Assembly: GCA_035411585.1 (NCBI GenBank)
Contig: DAONTI010000006.1
Span: 1 to 64,000 of the forward strand
Length of the DNA: 64,000 nt
From: MWDV01 sp002070715
GTDB lineage: Bacteria > Verrucomicrobiota > Verrucomicrobiia > Limisphaerales > MWDV01
Direction of reading: 5' to 3'
Position numbers and translations under genes: made by a program
The notes under the pieces: model-generated
Databases searched by the model: none
What the model was told of the DNA's origin: nothing
What the model saw: the letters and a program-made list of their open reading frames with translations, nothing else
In this document: piece after piece, positions 8,684 through 16,739 of the stretch
Layout of the letters: each line of letters starts with the position of its first letter
How positions within the stretch are numbered: position 1 is the first letter of the stretch

Positions 8684-9339
8684 ACCCGCGCGTCCGCATC
8701 TACAATCGGTTCAACCGTTTCTGGCACTGGAGTCAGGCGCTGCTGATCATCCTGCTGGTTGTGACGGGGTTTGAGATTCACGGCTCGTTCAGCCTTCTGG
8801 GCTTCGAACGCGCGGTGGGACTGCATAACTGGCTGGCAGGCGCGTTTGGTGTGCTGGTGGCCTTTGCCATTTTCTGGCATTTGACCACCGGCCAATGGCA
8901 GCACTACACCCCCACACGCCAGCATCTGCGCCAGATGACCGGCTTCTATTTACGCGGCATCTTCCGGGGGGAACCGCATCCGTTCAAGAAAACGGAAATT
9001 GCGAAACTGAATCCGCTGCAACGCCTGACCTATCTGAGCCTCAAATTGTTGATCTTCCCGATCCAGGGACTCACGGGGTTGGCCTACTATTATTACAACG
9101 ACCTCGCAGCCCGCGGTCACCTACCCAACGGCGTGGGCAAAATCGCCCTGCTGCATACGGCTGGAGCTTTTGTCCTGCTGGCTTTCCTGATTGCCCATGT
9201 GTATTTGACCACCACCGGCGAAACGCCCACCGCCAATCTGAAAGCCATGATTACCGGATGGGAAAACCGGCCCGCCGAGGCCGTCGCCGCACCCGCGCCC
9301 GCGCCCCCTCCTCCACCACCCGCAACGGAGAATGATTAA
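8680..9339 (+). CDS. Cytochrome b561-type membrane subunit
   Basis: 219 aa di-heme cytochrome b of the thiosulfate reductase/formate dehydrogenase gamma type. It has four hydrophobic segments with the expected histidines: FWHWSQALLII near 18-28, LHNWLAGAFGVL, FAIFWHLTTG, and LLHTAGAFVLLAFLIAHVYL near 165-185. The C-terminal 25 residues are Ala/Pro-rich. An ATG at 8671 is in frame, but the ATGA overlap with the octaheme gene favours 8680. Its likely role is to pass electrons between the quinone pool and the membrane-anchored octaheme cytochrome. This pairing is the electron-transfer heart of the cluster. Confidence 0.92.
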   Translation: MNPRVRIYNRFNRFWHWSQALLIILLVVTGFEIHGSFSLLGFERAVGLHNWLAGAFGVLVAFAIFWHLTTGQWQHYTPTRQHLRQMTGFYLRGIFRGEPHPFKKTEIAKLNPLQRLTYLSLKLLIFPIQGLTGLAYYYYNDLAARGHLPNGVGKIALLHTAGAFVLLAFLIAHVYLTTTGETPTANLKAMITGWENRPAEAVAAPAPAPPPPPPATEND

Positions 9340-9344
9340 AAACC

Positions 9345-10064
9345 ATGGGACGAAAGCTTGCCAACAAGACCCGGGCGGACGCAACGCAACGGGAAGCCGT
9401 CGCGAACCATCAGCAACTGGAGGCGCGCAACGCCATCCATCGGCGTTTTGGATTTGATCCCGATGCGAGCGTGCGGTTTGTGATCGAAAAGGCCCAGCCG
9501 TTGCGCGGGCGGGTGTTGGACGTGGGCACGGGCAAGGGACGTTTTTTGATGGCGCTGGCGCGCGAGCCGGTCCGGATCACCACCGTGGACATCAGCGCCG
9601 CGGAACAGCGGTGCGCCCGATTGGAAGCGATCCATGCCGGGGTGGCGGACCGGATTGAATTTGTGCTGGCCGATGCGCGGGCGCTCCCGTGGCGGGCCGG
9701 CACGTTCGATGCCGTGACTTCTTGGAATGTTTTCCATCACTTGGACGACCCGGAACGGGTGCTGCGCGAAATGCGGCGGGTCTTGAAACCCGGCGGCAAA
9801 CTCGTGCTGGCGGATTTTTCACCGGCGGGTTTTCGGGTGATGGATGAAATCCATGCGGCGGAGGGACGCCGGCATCCGCATCCGCCGTCGCGGTTGCCGC
9901 ATTGGCGCATCCGCCTGCGGCATCAGGGGTTTCAAGTGCGCTACTGGGTGGCTCACCATGAAGAGGTGTTGATTGCCCAAGGTGGAGATCGGTCACGTCC
10001 CGCCGATGCTTCCCGCGCCGCCGATTTTTCGTCCGTCAACCTGCGTAAATCGAACATCCCATGA
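9345..10064 (+). CDS. Class I SAM-dependent methyltransferase
   Basis: 239 aa cytosolic methyltransferase. Motif I is VLDVGTGKGRFL near residues 58-69, the acidic residue binding SAM ribose is in TVDISAAE, and motif IV is FDAVTSWNVFHHLDDPERVL, followed by LKPGGKLVLADFSPAGF. This belongs to the Methyltransf_11/UbiE-like group; the substrate cannot be read from the sequence. It begins 5 bp after the cytochrome b stop and ends overlapping the DsrE-like gene by ATGA. A methyltransferase next to octaheme cytochrome and DsrE genes might act on a sulfur, metalloid or quinone substrate; that is inference. Confidence 0.88.
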   Translation: MGRKLANKTRADATQREAVANHQQLEARNAIHRRFGFDPDASVRFVIEKAQPLRGRVLDVGTGKGRFLMALAREPVRITTVDISAAEQRCARLEAIHAGVADRIEFVLADARALPWRAGTFDAVTSWNVFHHLDDPERVLREMRRVLKPGGKLVLADFSPAGFRVMDEIHAAEGRRHPHPPSRLPHWRIRLRHQGFQVRYWVAHHEEVLIAQGGDRSRPADASRAADFSSVNLRKSNIP

Positions 10065-10417
10065 AAATTCTGATCATCTTCAACCGGGACCCTTACGACG
10101 GCTCGGATATTACTTGGAATGGACTGCGGCTCGCGGATAAGCTGCGTGAAGCCGGGCAGTCCGTGCGCATCTTTTTGATGAATGATGCCGTGGATCTGGC
10201 GCGGGACGTTTGCCGGCCCCCCGCCGGTTACGATCAGGATTTGGTCGCCCTGTTGAAGGCGCTGATCGCCCACGGCGTGCCGGTGCGGGTTTGCGGGACG
10301 TGCCTGGCGCGGTGCGGGGTGCATCGGCATCATCCTTATTTTGCAGGGGCCGAATCCTCCACGATGCCGGCCCTGGCCGAGTGGGTGATGGAAAGCGACA
10401 AAGTGCTGACGTTTTAA
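10061..10417 (+). CDS. DsrE/DsrF-like sulfur-relay family protein
   Basis: 118 aa with the DsrE fold pattern: MKILIIFNRDPYDGSDITWN at the start, SVRIFLMNDAV in the second strand, and a cysteine motif CGTCLARCG near residues 79-87. In the DsrE/TusD/YchN family, cysteines at this position carry persulfide sulfur; here there are three in one loop. It probably acts in sulfur transfer or redox sensing in the cytosol. The start overlaps the methyltransferase stop (ATGA). Its presence strengthens the case that the octaheme cytochrome module handles a sulfur compound. Confidence 0.85.
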   Translation: MKILIIFNRDPYDGSDITWNGLRLADKLREAGQSVRIFLMNDAVDLARDVCRPPAGYDQDLVALLKALIAHGVPVRVCGTCLARCGVHRHHPYFAGAESSTMPALAEWVMESDKVLTF

Positions 10418-10491
10418 CCGCGGGACGGAAACCGGGCATCACCGGTTGACGCCGCGCAACACAGAAACCAAAACCAAACGAAGGAAGTAAT

Positions 10492-10911
10492 ATGAGCAAA
10501 GAAAAACTGATTCAGGGTCTGAATGATGATCTCGCCGCCGAACTGGGCACGGTTATCCGATACACCTATCAAGCCGCCAAATGCTACGGCCTGCAGGCGG
10601 CCGAATTGCGCAAGCTTCTCCGGGAGGAAGCCGAGGACGAACTGGGACACGCCACCTATCTGATGGACGTGATCCAGGATTTGGGAGGCGAGCCGACCAC
10701 CACGCCGAAGTCGTTTGACAAACCCTCCGACATCAAAGGCATGCTCGAACTCAACATCAAGATGGAGGCCGAGGACGTGGTCAATTACCTCGCGCACGCC
10801 AAGCTCGCGGAAGAACTCGATCTGCCCGAGCTCAAGATGAAGCTGGAGGAAATGGCCGCCGACGAAGACGGGCATGGCCGCGCGCTGCGGCGTTTGCTGA
10901 AGGGGCTGTAA
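10492..10911 (+). CDS. Ferritin-like/bacterioferritin-family protein
   Basis: 139 aa four-helix protein of the ferritin-like superfamily. Metal ligands are visible as a Glu in helix 1 (AAELGTVIRY), an ExxH in helix 2 (EDELGHA), a Glu in helix 3 (IKMEAEDVVNY) and a second ExxH in helix 4 (DEDGHG). It is shorter than classical bacterioferritin (about 158) and lacks an obvious heme Met, so a di-iron peroxidase or iron-buffer role is likely. A good ribosome binding site (AAGGAAG) precedes the ATG by about 8 bases. A 74-bp gap separates it from the DsrE-like gene. Confidence 0.87.
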   Translation: MSKEKLIQGLNDDLAAELGTVIRYTYQAAKCYGLQAAELRKLLREEAEDELGHATYLMDVIQDLGGEPTTTPKSFDKPSDIKGMLELNIKMEAEDVVNYLAHAKLAEELDLPELKMKLEEMAADEDGHGRALRRLLKGL

Positions 10912-10915
10912 TTCC

Positions 10916-11293
10916 ATGAGTCAGGGCCTCGAAAAGTTGGCGGAAGCTTGGAAACACCGGGAGGGGCCGGCGGTGCTGGCCACGGTGAACGGGGCCGGGA
11001 TCCCGAATGTGATTTACGTCGGCGAAATCCATTACGTGCCGGGCGTGGGGTTCATCGTGGCCGACAATTACTTTTGCAAGACCCGCGCCAACATCCAGCA
11101 GGGCAGCAAAGGCGCGATCCTTTTCCTCACGGCGGATCGCAAATCCTTCCAAGTCAAAGGTCCGCTCACGTACCACACGTCCGGGCCGGTTTTCGAGCAC
11201 ATGCGGGCGTTGCACGATCCCCGGCGGCCCGGGGTGGGCGCGACGCGGTTGCCGATTGAAGAAATCTACAGCGGCGCGGAAAAATTGCTGTAA
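10916..11293 (+). CDS. Pyridoxamine 5'-phosphate oxidase-like flavin protein
   Basis: 125 aa split-barrel protein. The pattern EGPAVLATVNGAGIPNVIYV followed by GVGFIVADNYFCKTRANIQQ and a FQVKGP strand is typical of the PNPOx-like family that binds FMN, heme or F420. The length is that of the short single-domain members, which act as flavin reductases or binding proteins rather than in vitamin B6 synthesis. It begins 4 bp after the ferritin-like gene, so the two are coupled, a pairing consistent with iron or oxidative-stress handling. The substrate is unknown. Confidence 0.82.
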   Translation: MSQGLEKLAEAWKHREGPAVLATVNGAGIPNVIYVGEIHYVPGVGFIVADNYFCKTRANIQQGSKGAILFLTADRKSFQVKGPLTYHTSGPVFEHMRALHDPRRPGVGATRLPIEEIYSGAEKLL

Positions 11294-11307
11294 GGAAAGG
11301 CAAAGCA

Positions 11308-11685
11308 ATGAACGTGGCGGTCTTGGGCGCCAGCAACAAGCCGGAGCGCTACAGCTACCAGGCCGTGCGTCTGCTGCGGGAAAAGGGCCACACGCCGTAC
11401 CCGGTTCACCCGGCGTTGACCGAGGTGGACGGCCTGCGGGTGTGGCCGTCGTTGCGCCTGATTCCCGATCCGGTGGACACCCTCACGGTGTATCTATCCC
11501 CCCAACGCCAGGCCTTGATCGCGGAGGAAATGCTGGCGTATCCGGTGCGGCGGGTGATTTTCAATCCCGGCACGGAAAATCCGGACTTGGCGGAGCGCCT
11601 CTGTCAACAAGGCAAGGCAGTGGTACACGCCTGCACGCTGGTCTTGTTGCGGACGGAACAGTTCCTGACTGCGGGAGAACCTTGA
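11308..11685 (+). CDS. CoA-binding domain protein, YccU-like
   Basis: 125 aa Rossmann-like protein. The N-terminus MNVAVLGASNKPERYSYQA and the later VDTLTVYLSP and RRVIFNPGTENPDLAERL fit the CoA_binding_2 (YccU) family, close to the CoA-binding domain of acyl-CoA synthetases. No catalytic domain is attached, so it is probably a ligand-binding accessory. It lies 14 bp after the PNPOx-like gene and 1 bp before the radical SAM gene, well inside the cluster. An AAGG-type ribosome binding site precedes the ATG. Confidence 0.87.
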   Translation: MNVAVLGASNKPERYSYQAVRLLREKGHTPYPVHPALTEVDGLRVWPSLRLIPDPVDTLTVYLSPQRQALIAEEMLAYPVRRVIFNPGTENPDLAERLCQQGKAVVHACTLVLLRTEQFLTAGEP

Positions 11686-11686
11686 T

Positions 11687-13600
11687 ATGAAGACCCCGCG
11701 CCGCCTGGTTTTCGGCCCGGTGCCGTCGCGCCGGTTGGGGCGCTCGCTGGGCGTGGACCTGGTGCCGTTCAAGACGTGCAGTTTCGATTGCATCTACTGT
11801 CAGTTGGGTCGCACCACCCGTTTGACGATCAAACGCCAAGCTTGGGTGCCGGTGGCGGCGGTGCTGGAGCAGCTCAAACCCAAGCTCGCCAGCCAGCCGG
11901 ACTACATCTCGCTCAGCGGTAGCGGTGAACCAACCTTGCACTCCCACCTGGGCGAAATCATCGAAGGCATTCGGGCCCTGACCACGATTCCCATCGCGGT
12001 CTTCACCAACGGTTCGCTGCTCTGGCGGAAAGAGGTGCGCGAGGCCGTGGCCCGGGCGGACGTTGTCTTGCCCTCACTGGATGCGCCCGATGCGGCGCGT
12101 TTTCAGTGGATCAACCGGCCGCATCCCGAAATCACCTTCGCCCGGTTGCTGGACGGACTGGCCGCGTTGCGCCGGGAATTCACCGGAGCGTATTGGCTCG
12201 AAATCATGATGCTGGGCGGATACACCTCGCTGCCGCCGCAGGTGAAAGAACTCGCAGCGCACATTCGCCGTCTCCGGCCCGACAAAGTCCAGTTGAACAC
12301 CGCGGTCCGCCCGCCGGCGGAAGAATTCGCACTGGCCGTTCCTCCGGATCGGCTTACGGCCTTGGCGCGCGCGTTTACGCCGCCCGCGGAAGTCATCGCG
12401 GACTATCGCGGGCGTGAAGCGCACGTTGCCGCCGCTGCGGCGTCGGCGGAAAGTCTCCTGGCTCTGTTGGACCGCCGCCCCTGCACTGCTGCGGATGTGG
12501 CGCAGGGATTGAGCATTTCCCCCGCCGAAGCGATCAAACACCTGGCCGCGCAAAAGGCGGCCGGCCGGGTTTGCCGGGAACGACGGGGCGCGGCAATCTT
12601 CTACCGCACCTGCAACACCACCGCCCGGACCGCCGCCGGTCAGGCGGGCAAGCGATCCCGCGCGGCGCGCCGCACGACCATGAAAGTGAATCTGGATTGT
12701 GTGCCCTGTTTGCTGCGGCAGGCGCGGGAAGCCATTGCCTACGCCGGCATGGAAACCGAAGCCGGCTTCGAAGCGCTGCGCCGGGTGTTACGGTTGATGA
12801 GCGAACTGGATTGGACCCTCTCACCCCCAGCCTTGGCGCAACCGGTGCATCGGCTCATCCGGGAACTCGCGCGCAATCCCGATCCGTATGCCGCCGTCAA
12901 AGATCAGATGAATCAGCAGGCCCGCGAATGGTATCCCGAGTGGCATGCGCGGTTTCGGCAAATCCATGCGCCGCTGGCGGCCGCCGTGCGGCTGGCCATT
13001 GCCGGCAATCTGTTGGATGTGGGCGCGAAAACCCAGTTGGCCCCCGCCGCCGTGCGCGACGCTTTTGAAGAGGCGTTGACCGCTCCTTTGCGCGGCGACT
13101 TGGCCGCGTTGGCGGGCGCAATCACACGGGCACGATCCATCCTTTACCTGGCCGATAACGCCGGTGAAATAATTTTTGACCGCGATCTGCTGGCCCAATT
13201 GCCGTTGGACCGCTTCACGGTGGTGGTGCGGGGCGCCCCCGTGCTCAATGACGCCACGCTGGCGGACGCCCGCCAAGCCGGCCTGCCCGACTATGGCGAG
13301 GTGATCGCCAATGGCTCGGATGCGCCGGGCACGCTGCTCGCCGATTGTTCGTCAGCGTTTCAAGAACGGTTTGCCGCCGCAGACTTGATCCTGGCCAAGG
13401 GCCAGGGCAACTACGAGAGTCTCGCGGGGGTGGACAAGGAAATTTTCTTTTTGCTGAAGATCAAATGCAACGTGTTGAGCCGGGACCTCGGCTGGCCGCG
13501 CGGCAGTCTGGTGCTACATCATCAGCGCGCCAAAGAACGGCAACCGGCGCCCGGCGCCGCCGCCATTCGCCATGAACCCTCAACCCCGGTTGCGCCATGA
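11687..13600 (+). CDS. Radical SAM (COG0731-like) fused to DUF89 domain
   Basis: 637 aa with two enzyme halves in one uninterrupted frame. Residues 1-245 are a radical SAM domain: FGPVPSRRLGRSLGVDL, then the 4Fe-4S motif CSFDCIYC near 28-35, and SLSGSGEPTLH. This is the group related to wyosine synthase, with no proven substrate here. Residues 255-310 look like a winged helix. From about 332 a complete DUF89 protein starts (MKVNLDCVPCLLRQA), with the family's LADNAGEI and GAPVLNDAT motifs; DUF89 proteins are metal-dependent phosphatases or damage-control enzymes. An internal ATG at 12680 could make the second half separately. It overlaps the deformylase gene by ATGA. Confidence 0.87.
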   Translation: MKTPRRLVFGPVPSRRLGRSLGVDLVPFKTCSFDCIYCQLGRTTRLTIKRQAWVPVAAVLEQLKPKLASQPDYISLSGSGEPTLHSHLGEIIEGIRALTTIPIAVFTNGSLLWRKEVREAVARADVVLPSLDAPDAARFQWINRPHPEITFARLLDGLAALRREFTGAYWLEIMMLGGYTSLPPQVKELAAHIRRLRPDKVQLNTAVRPPAEEFALAVPPDRLTALARAFTPPAEVIADYRGREAHVAAAAASAESLLALLDRRPCTAADVAQGLSISPAEAIKHLAAQKAAGRVCRERRGAAIFYRTCNTTARTAAGQAGKRSRAARRTTMKVNLDCVPCLLRQAREAIAYAGMETEAGFEALRRVLRLMSELDWTLSPPALAQPVHRLIRELARNPDPYAAVKDQMNQQAREWYPEWHARFRQIHAPLAAAVRLAIAGNLLDVGAKTQLAPAAVRDAFEEALTAPLRGDLAALAGAITRARSILYLADNAGEIIFDRDLLAQLPLDRFTVVVRGAPVLNDATLADARQAGLPDYGEVIANGSDAPGTLLADCSSAFQERFAAADLILAKGQGNYESLAGVDKEIFFLLKIKCNVLSRDLGWPRGSLVLHHQRAKERQPAPGAAAIRHEPSTPVAP

Positions 13601-14175
13601 ACGATCCGCTCGCCGATTCAAACGCATCTCCCCCCGCGAAGCCCGCCGACCCGCCGCGGCTGCGCCTGGCCCGGTATCCCGACACCATCCTCCGTGCGCT
13701 TTGCGAGCCGGTCGAACGCTTTGACAGTACGCTCCGCGACATGGCGGAAGAGATGATGGCGTTGATGCACCGGTATCGGGGCATTGGGCTGGCCGCGCCA
13801 CAGGTGGGGCTGCGCCATCGGTTGATCGTCTGCGGCATCGAAGGGCAGCGCTTTGCCTTGACGAATTTCGAGGTGCGGGAGGCCGCGGAACCGCGCGATC
13901 TGGTCGAAGGCTGTCTCAGCCTGCCCGGCGTGCAGGTCAACGTGCGCCGCCCGGAACGCATCCGGGTTACGGGTTACGACGTGCAAGGCCAGCGACGGAG
14001 CTTCGGTGCGACGGGATTATGGGCGCGGGTGATTCAGCACGAACTGGATCACTTGAATGGCGTGTTGATCTGCGATTACCACCATCCCCCGGACGAGAAG
14101 TGCGATCGTTGTCCGTTGGAATTGCCGGCGGTGCTGGTGGAGGAACGCAAGCACCAGTCCCGACCGCTGTCCTGA
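13597..14175 (+). CDS. def: Peptide deformylase
   Basis: 192 aa. All three deformylase motifs are present: GIGLAAPQVG near 67-76, EGCLSLP near 107-113 and QHELDHLNG near 147-155, giving the Cys and two His that bind the catalytic metal plus the catalytic Glu. The usual residue pattern NP after the first motif is replaced by TNFEV. The C-terminus carries two extra cysteines (KCDRCP). It removes the formyl group from nascent proteins. As the last gene of the cluster it may be a dedicated paralog rather than the main copy; the window cannot tell. It overlaps the preceding fusion gene by 4 bp. Confidence 0.93.
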   Translation: MNDPLADSNASPPAKPADPPRLRLARYPDTILRALCEPVERFDSTLRDMAEEMMALMHRYRGIGLAAPQVGLRHRLIVCGIEGQRFALTNFEVREAAEPRDLVEGCLSLPGVQVNVRRPERIRVTGYDVQGQRRSFGATGLWARVIQHELDHLNGVLICDYHHPPDEKCDRCPLELPAVLVEERKHQSRPLS

Positions 14176-14256
14176 CCCGTTTGCTCTCGCCGCCAAAATG
14201 GCCGTATCCAAATCTGCCGGCCTACCGTCCTGGATCTATTCTCAACGCACGACAAA

Positions 14257-14523
14257 TCATTCGTTTCCCCGGGAACTCCGTTCCTGCGCCTGCTTGATGA
14301 GGTCCACGATGGACGCCAGTTTGGCCGCCGGTTTGGGGAAAGCGGCTAGTTGCGCTTCGGTATAGAAATTGCGCAGGTAGTCCCGGACCGGAATACGCCC
14401 TTCCCAACACTGGAAGATCAACCCGCAGGGCCGGTCAATGCTCTCCCGGACACAATAAGACAAGGGTACCGGATGCCCGAGGCGGCGGCAGTGGATTGCC
14501 TGGTTGGGATCGGGCGGTTTCAT
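14257..14523 (-). CDS. Small cysteine-containing protein of unknown function
   Basis: 88 aa. Four cysteines are arranged as C-x(11)-C and C-x(5)-C (HCRRLGHPVPLSYCVRE and CGLIFQCWEG), suggesting a zinc or Fe-S site. The rest is amphipathic helix ending in a charged tail. I do not recognise the family. It lies 94 bp downstream of trpB2 on the same strand and converges with the deformylase gene. No clear terminator is seen in the 80-bp gap between them. The start is the ATG giving MKPPDPNQ. Confidence 0.6.
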   Translation of the reverse strand: MKPPDPNQAIHCRRLGHPVPLSYCVRESIDRPCGLIFQCWEGRIPVRDYLRNFYTEAQLAAFPKPAAKLASIVDLIKQAQERSSRGNE

Positions 14524-14617
14524 GGGCCGTTACCATATCCGGTCAACGGCCCCGCGGCAAACGCGGAGCCGTTGCGAAAAACCGGGCGCGCAGCGCGGGG
14601 CCGGGATTTCGACTGTC

Positions 14618-16006
14618 TTACCACTTGCCCGTGCGGACGACCTTCGGCTTCGGCAAGGCGTCGAGTTCCCGGATGGCGTTGCCCATCTCGCTCTCGGGCA
14701 GCGCGTAGTTGGTCAATTTGCCTTGGAAATAATTGTCGTACCCGACGAGGTCCATCAGCCCATGCCCGGAGAAATTGAAAAGGATGACCTTTTCCTTGCC
14801 TTCCTCCTTCGCCTTTTTAGCTTCCTGGATGGCGGCCGCAATGGCGTGGTTGGTTTCCGGTGCGGGAATGATCCCTTCGGTCCGGGCAAAGAGCGCGCCG
14901 GACTCATAACATTCCAGTTGATCAATGGCGCGCGGCGTCAACAGCCCTTCGATGATGGCCTGGCTCACCAGCGGCGCCATGCCGTGGTAGCGCAGCCCGC
15001 CGGCGTGAATCGGCGGCGGAATGAAATCGTGCCCCAGCGAATGCATGGGCAGCAGCGGCGTCATCTTGGCCGTGTCGCCGTGGTCATAGACAAACGGCCC
15101 GCGGGTCATCGTCGGACAGGAAGTCGGCTCGACTGGAATGACTTCGATCTCGGCGCCGTGGATCTTGTCGTTGACGAAGGGGAAGGCCAGCCCGGCAAAG
15201 TTGGACCCGCCGCCCGCGCAGCCAATCACCACGTCCGGTTGCTTGATTCCAACTTTGGCCAGTTGCTTCTTGGCCTCCAGTCCGATGATCGTCTGGTGGA
15301 GCATCACGTGATTCAGCACGCTGCCGAGCGAGTAGCGTGTGGATCCGGTCGGATCCGTGACCGCCGCCTCAATGGCCTCGCTGATGGCGATACCCAGCGA
15401 GCCTGGCGTGTCGGGGTGTTGCGCCAGAATCTGTCGGCCCGCGTTCGTTTCCGAAGAGGGACTGGCCACGCACGTGGCGCCCCAGGTCGCCATCATCAAT
15501 TTACGAAACGGTTTCTGGTCAAAACTGATCCGTACCATGAACACCTTGCACTCCAGCCCCAGCAGGGCGCACGCGAACGCCAGGGCGCTGCCCCATTGGC
15601 CCGCGCCGGTTTCGGTCGTGATGCGTTTGATGCCAAATTGTTTGTTATACCAAGCCTGGGGCACGGCGGTATTCGGTTTGTGGCTGCCCGCGGGGGAAAC
15701 GCTCTCGTTCTTGTAAAAAATCTTGGCCGGCGTGCCCAACGCTTTCTCCAACGCGTGCGCCCGGTGCAGCGGGGACGGACGCCACTTGCTCAAAATCGCC
15801 AGGACCTCCTCCGGGATGTCAATCCAGCGCTCGGTGCTCACCTCCTGCTCGATGATGTTCATGGGGAACACCGGGGCGAGCATTTCGGGGGTGATGGGGT
15901 TTCCGTCCGGCCCCAGGGGCGGTTGCAGGGGGGACGGGAGGTCGGCGGCGATATTGTACCACTGCCGCGGCATTTCATCTTCGGTGAGAACTATTTTTGT
16001 TTGCAT
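14618..16006 (-). CDS. trpB2: TrpB2-type tryptophan synthase beta chain
   Basis: 462 aa PLP enzyme of the TrpB2 group, longer than ordinary TrpB (about 400). The PLP lysine is in ESVSPAGSHKPNTA (residues ~100-113); the glycine-rich phosphate loop is IGCAGGGSNFAG; the C-terminal FNFSGHGLMD is family-typical. TrpB2 condenses indole or O-phosphoserine-type substrates with serine to make tryptophan, usually without a TrpA partner. No trpA is present here. The gene overlaps the upstream trpR-like gene by 16 bp, so tryptophan-dependent control by that repressor is likely. Confidence 0.93.
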   Translation of the reverse strand: MQTKIVLTEDEMPRQWYNIAADLPSPLQPPLGPDGNPITPEMLAPVFPMNIIEQEVSTERWIDIPEEVLAILSKWRPSPLHRAHALEKALGTPAKIFYKNESVSPAGSHKPNTAVPQAWYNKQFGIKRITTETGAGQWGSALAFACALLGLECKVFMVRISFDQKPFRKLMMATWGATCVASPSSETNAGRQILAQHPDTPGSLGIAISEAIEAAVTDPTGSTRYSLGSVLNHVMLHQTIIGLEAKKQLAKVGIKQPDVVIGCAGGGSNFAGLAFPFVNDKIHGAEIEVIPVEPTSCPTMTRGPFVYDHGDTAKMTPLLPMHSLGHDFIPPPIHAGGLRYHGMAPLVSQAIIEGLLTPRAIDQLECYESGALFARTEGIIPAPETNHAIAAAIQEAKKAKEEGKEKVILFNFSGHGLMDLVGYDNYFQGKLTNYALPESEMGNAIRELDALPKPKVVRTGKW

Positions 16007-16320
16007 GTTTTTCTTTCTTTCCGTTGGTGTGGACCCGTTGCCGGCCGGGCGGTCAAGACGCGTCGCAGCATGGATTCATCCTGCTTCAACTCGCGGGCGC
16101 CGCGCGTGATGTTGCACAAGCTGACGCCCAACCGGCGGGCAATCGTTCGTTGACTCCGGCCGGCGGCCAGCAACCGCACGATCTCCCAGCGCAGCGAGAG
16201 GCGTTGGACCTCGCCCGGCGTCAGCAACTCCCGGAGCAGCTTTTCCACGACGGCCGGCGTGCGCGTGGCGGCCAGCACCCGGGCAATGTCCGCAATTCTG
16301 TCCACCCCGTTTCTGTACAT
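15991..16320 (-). CDS. trpR: Trp repressor (TrpR family)
   Basis: 109 aa, the TrpR length. The conserved core reads LLTPGEVQRLSLRWEIVRLL, then SQRTIARRLG and CNITRGARELK, which matches TrpR's LTPDE...ITRGSNSLK rather than the YerC/YecD relatives. TrpR binds DNA with L-tryptophan as corepressor. The ATG giving MYRNGVD is chosen because the longer frame upstream has no similarity. It shares 16 bp with trpB2 and is probably its autoregulated first gene. I could not find a convincing CTAG-type palindromic operator upstream. Confidence 0.88.
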   Translation of the reverse strand: MYRNGVDRIADIARVLAATRTPAVVEKLLRELLTPGEVQRLSLRWEIVRLLAAGRSQRTIARRLGVSLCNITRGARELKQDESMLRRVLTARPATGPHQRKERKTCKQK

Positions 16321-16739
16321 AGAAACAGCCCTTGAGGTCAACCCGAAATCTGATCCCGGTGGGAAAGGCTGGGGACATCGCGCCCCCCGGTGGCGAGGGG
16401 GTGAGTAAGTCGCAGTGGTGCCGTTTGGCGAGGTTGAGGGATCGCCAGTTGAGGACAGCATCGGCTGACTGGAGAGACAGGGGTCGGAGCCGGGCTTCGG
16501 CTAACGTGCGCCATATCCGCAAAGCCATCGAGAGTGCTGGATTTTTGGCTGGAATGGACGCGCTCCTGCTGCTACATCTTGCCCGGCGGGGAAACATGAG
16601 ACCGATGGCCAGACAGCTACTACCACACGGCGATCGCCGGTCCGGGCGACGAAAAGCCCGCCAGCCCTGGCGTTCCGCGCCTACAACGCACCGCCGCCGC
16701 CCATCCTGCCGGAGGTCTGATTCTCGCTTCGTCGCCGAT

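Noticed and set aside
14504..16153. 549-codon plus-strand frame over trpB2
   Set aside because: Antisense shadow of a strongly supported PLP enzyme.
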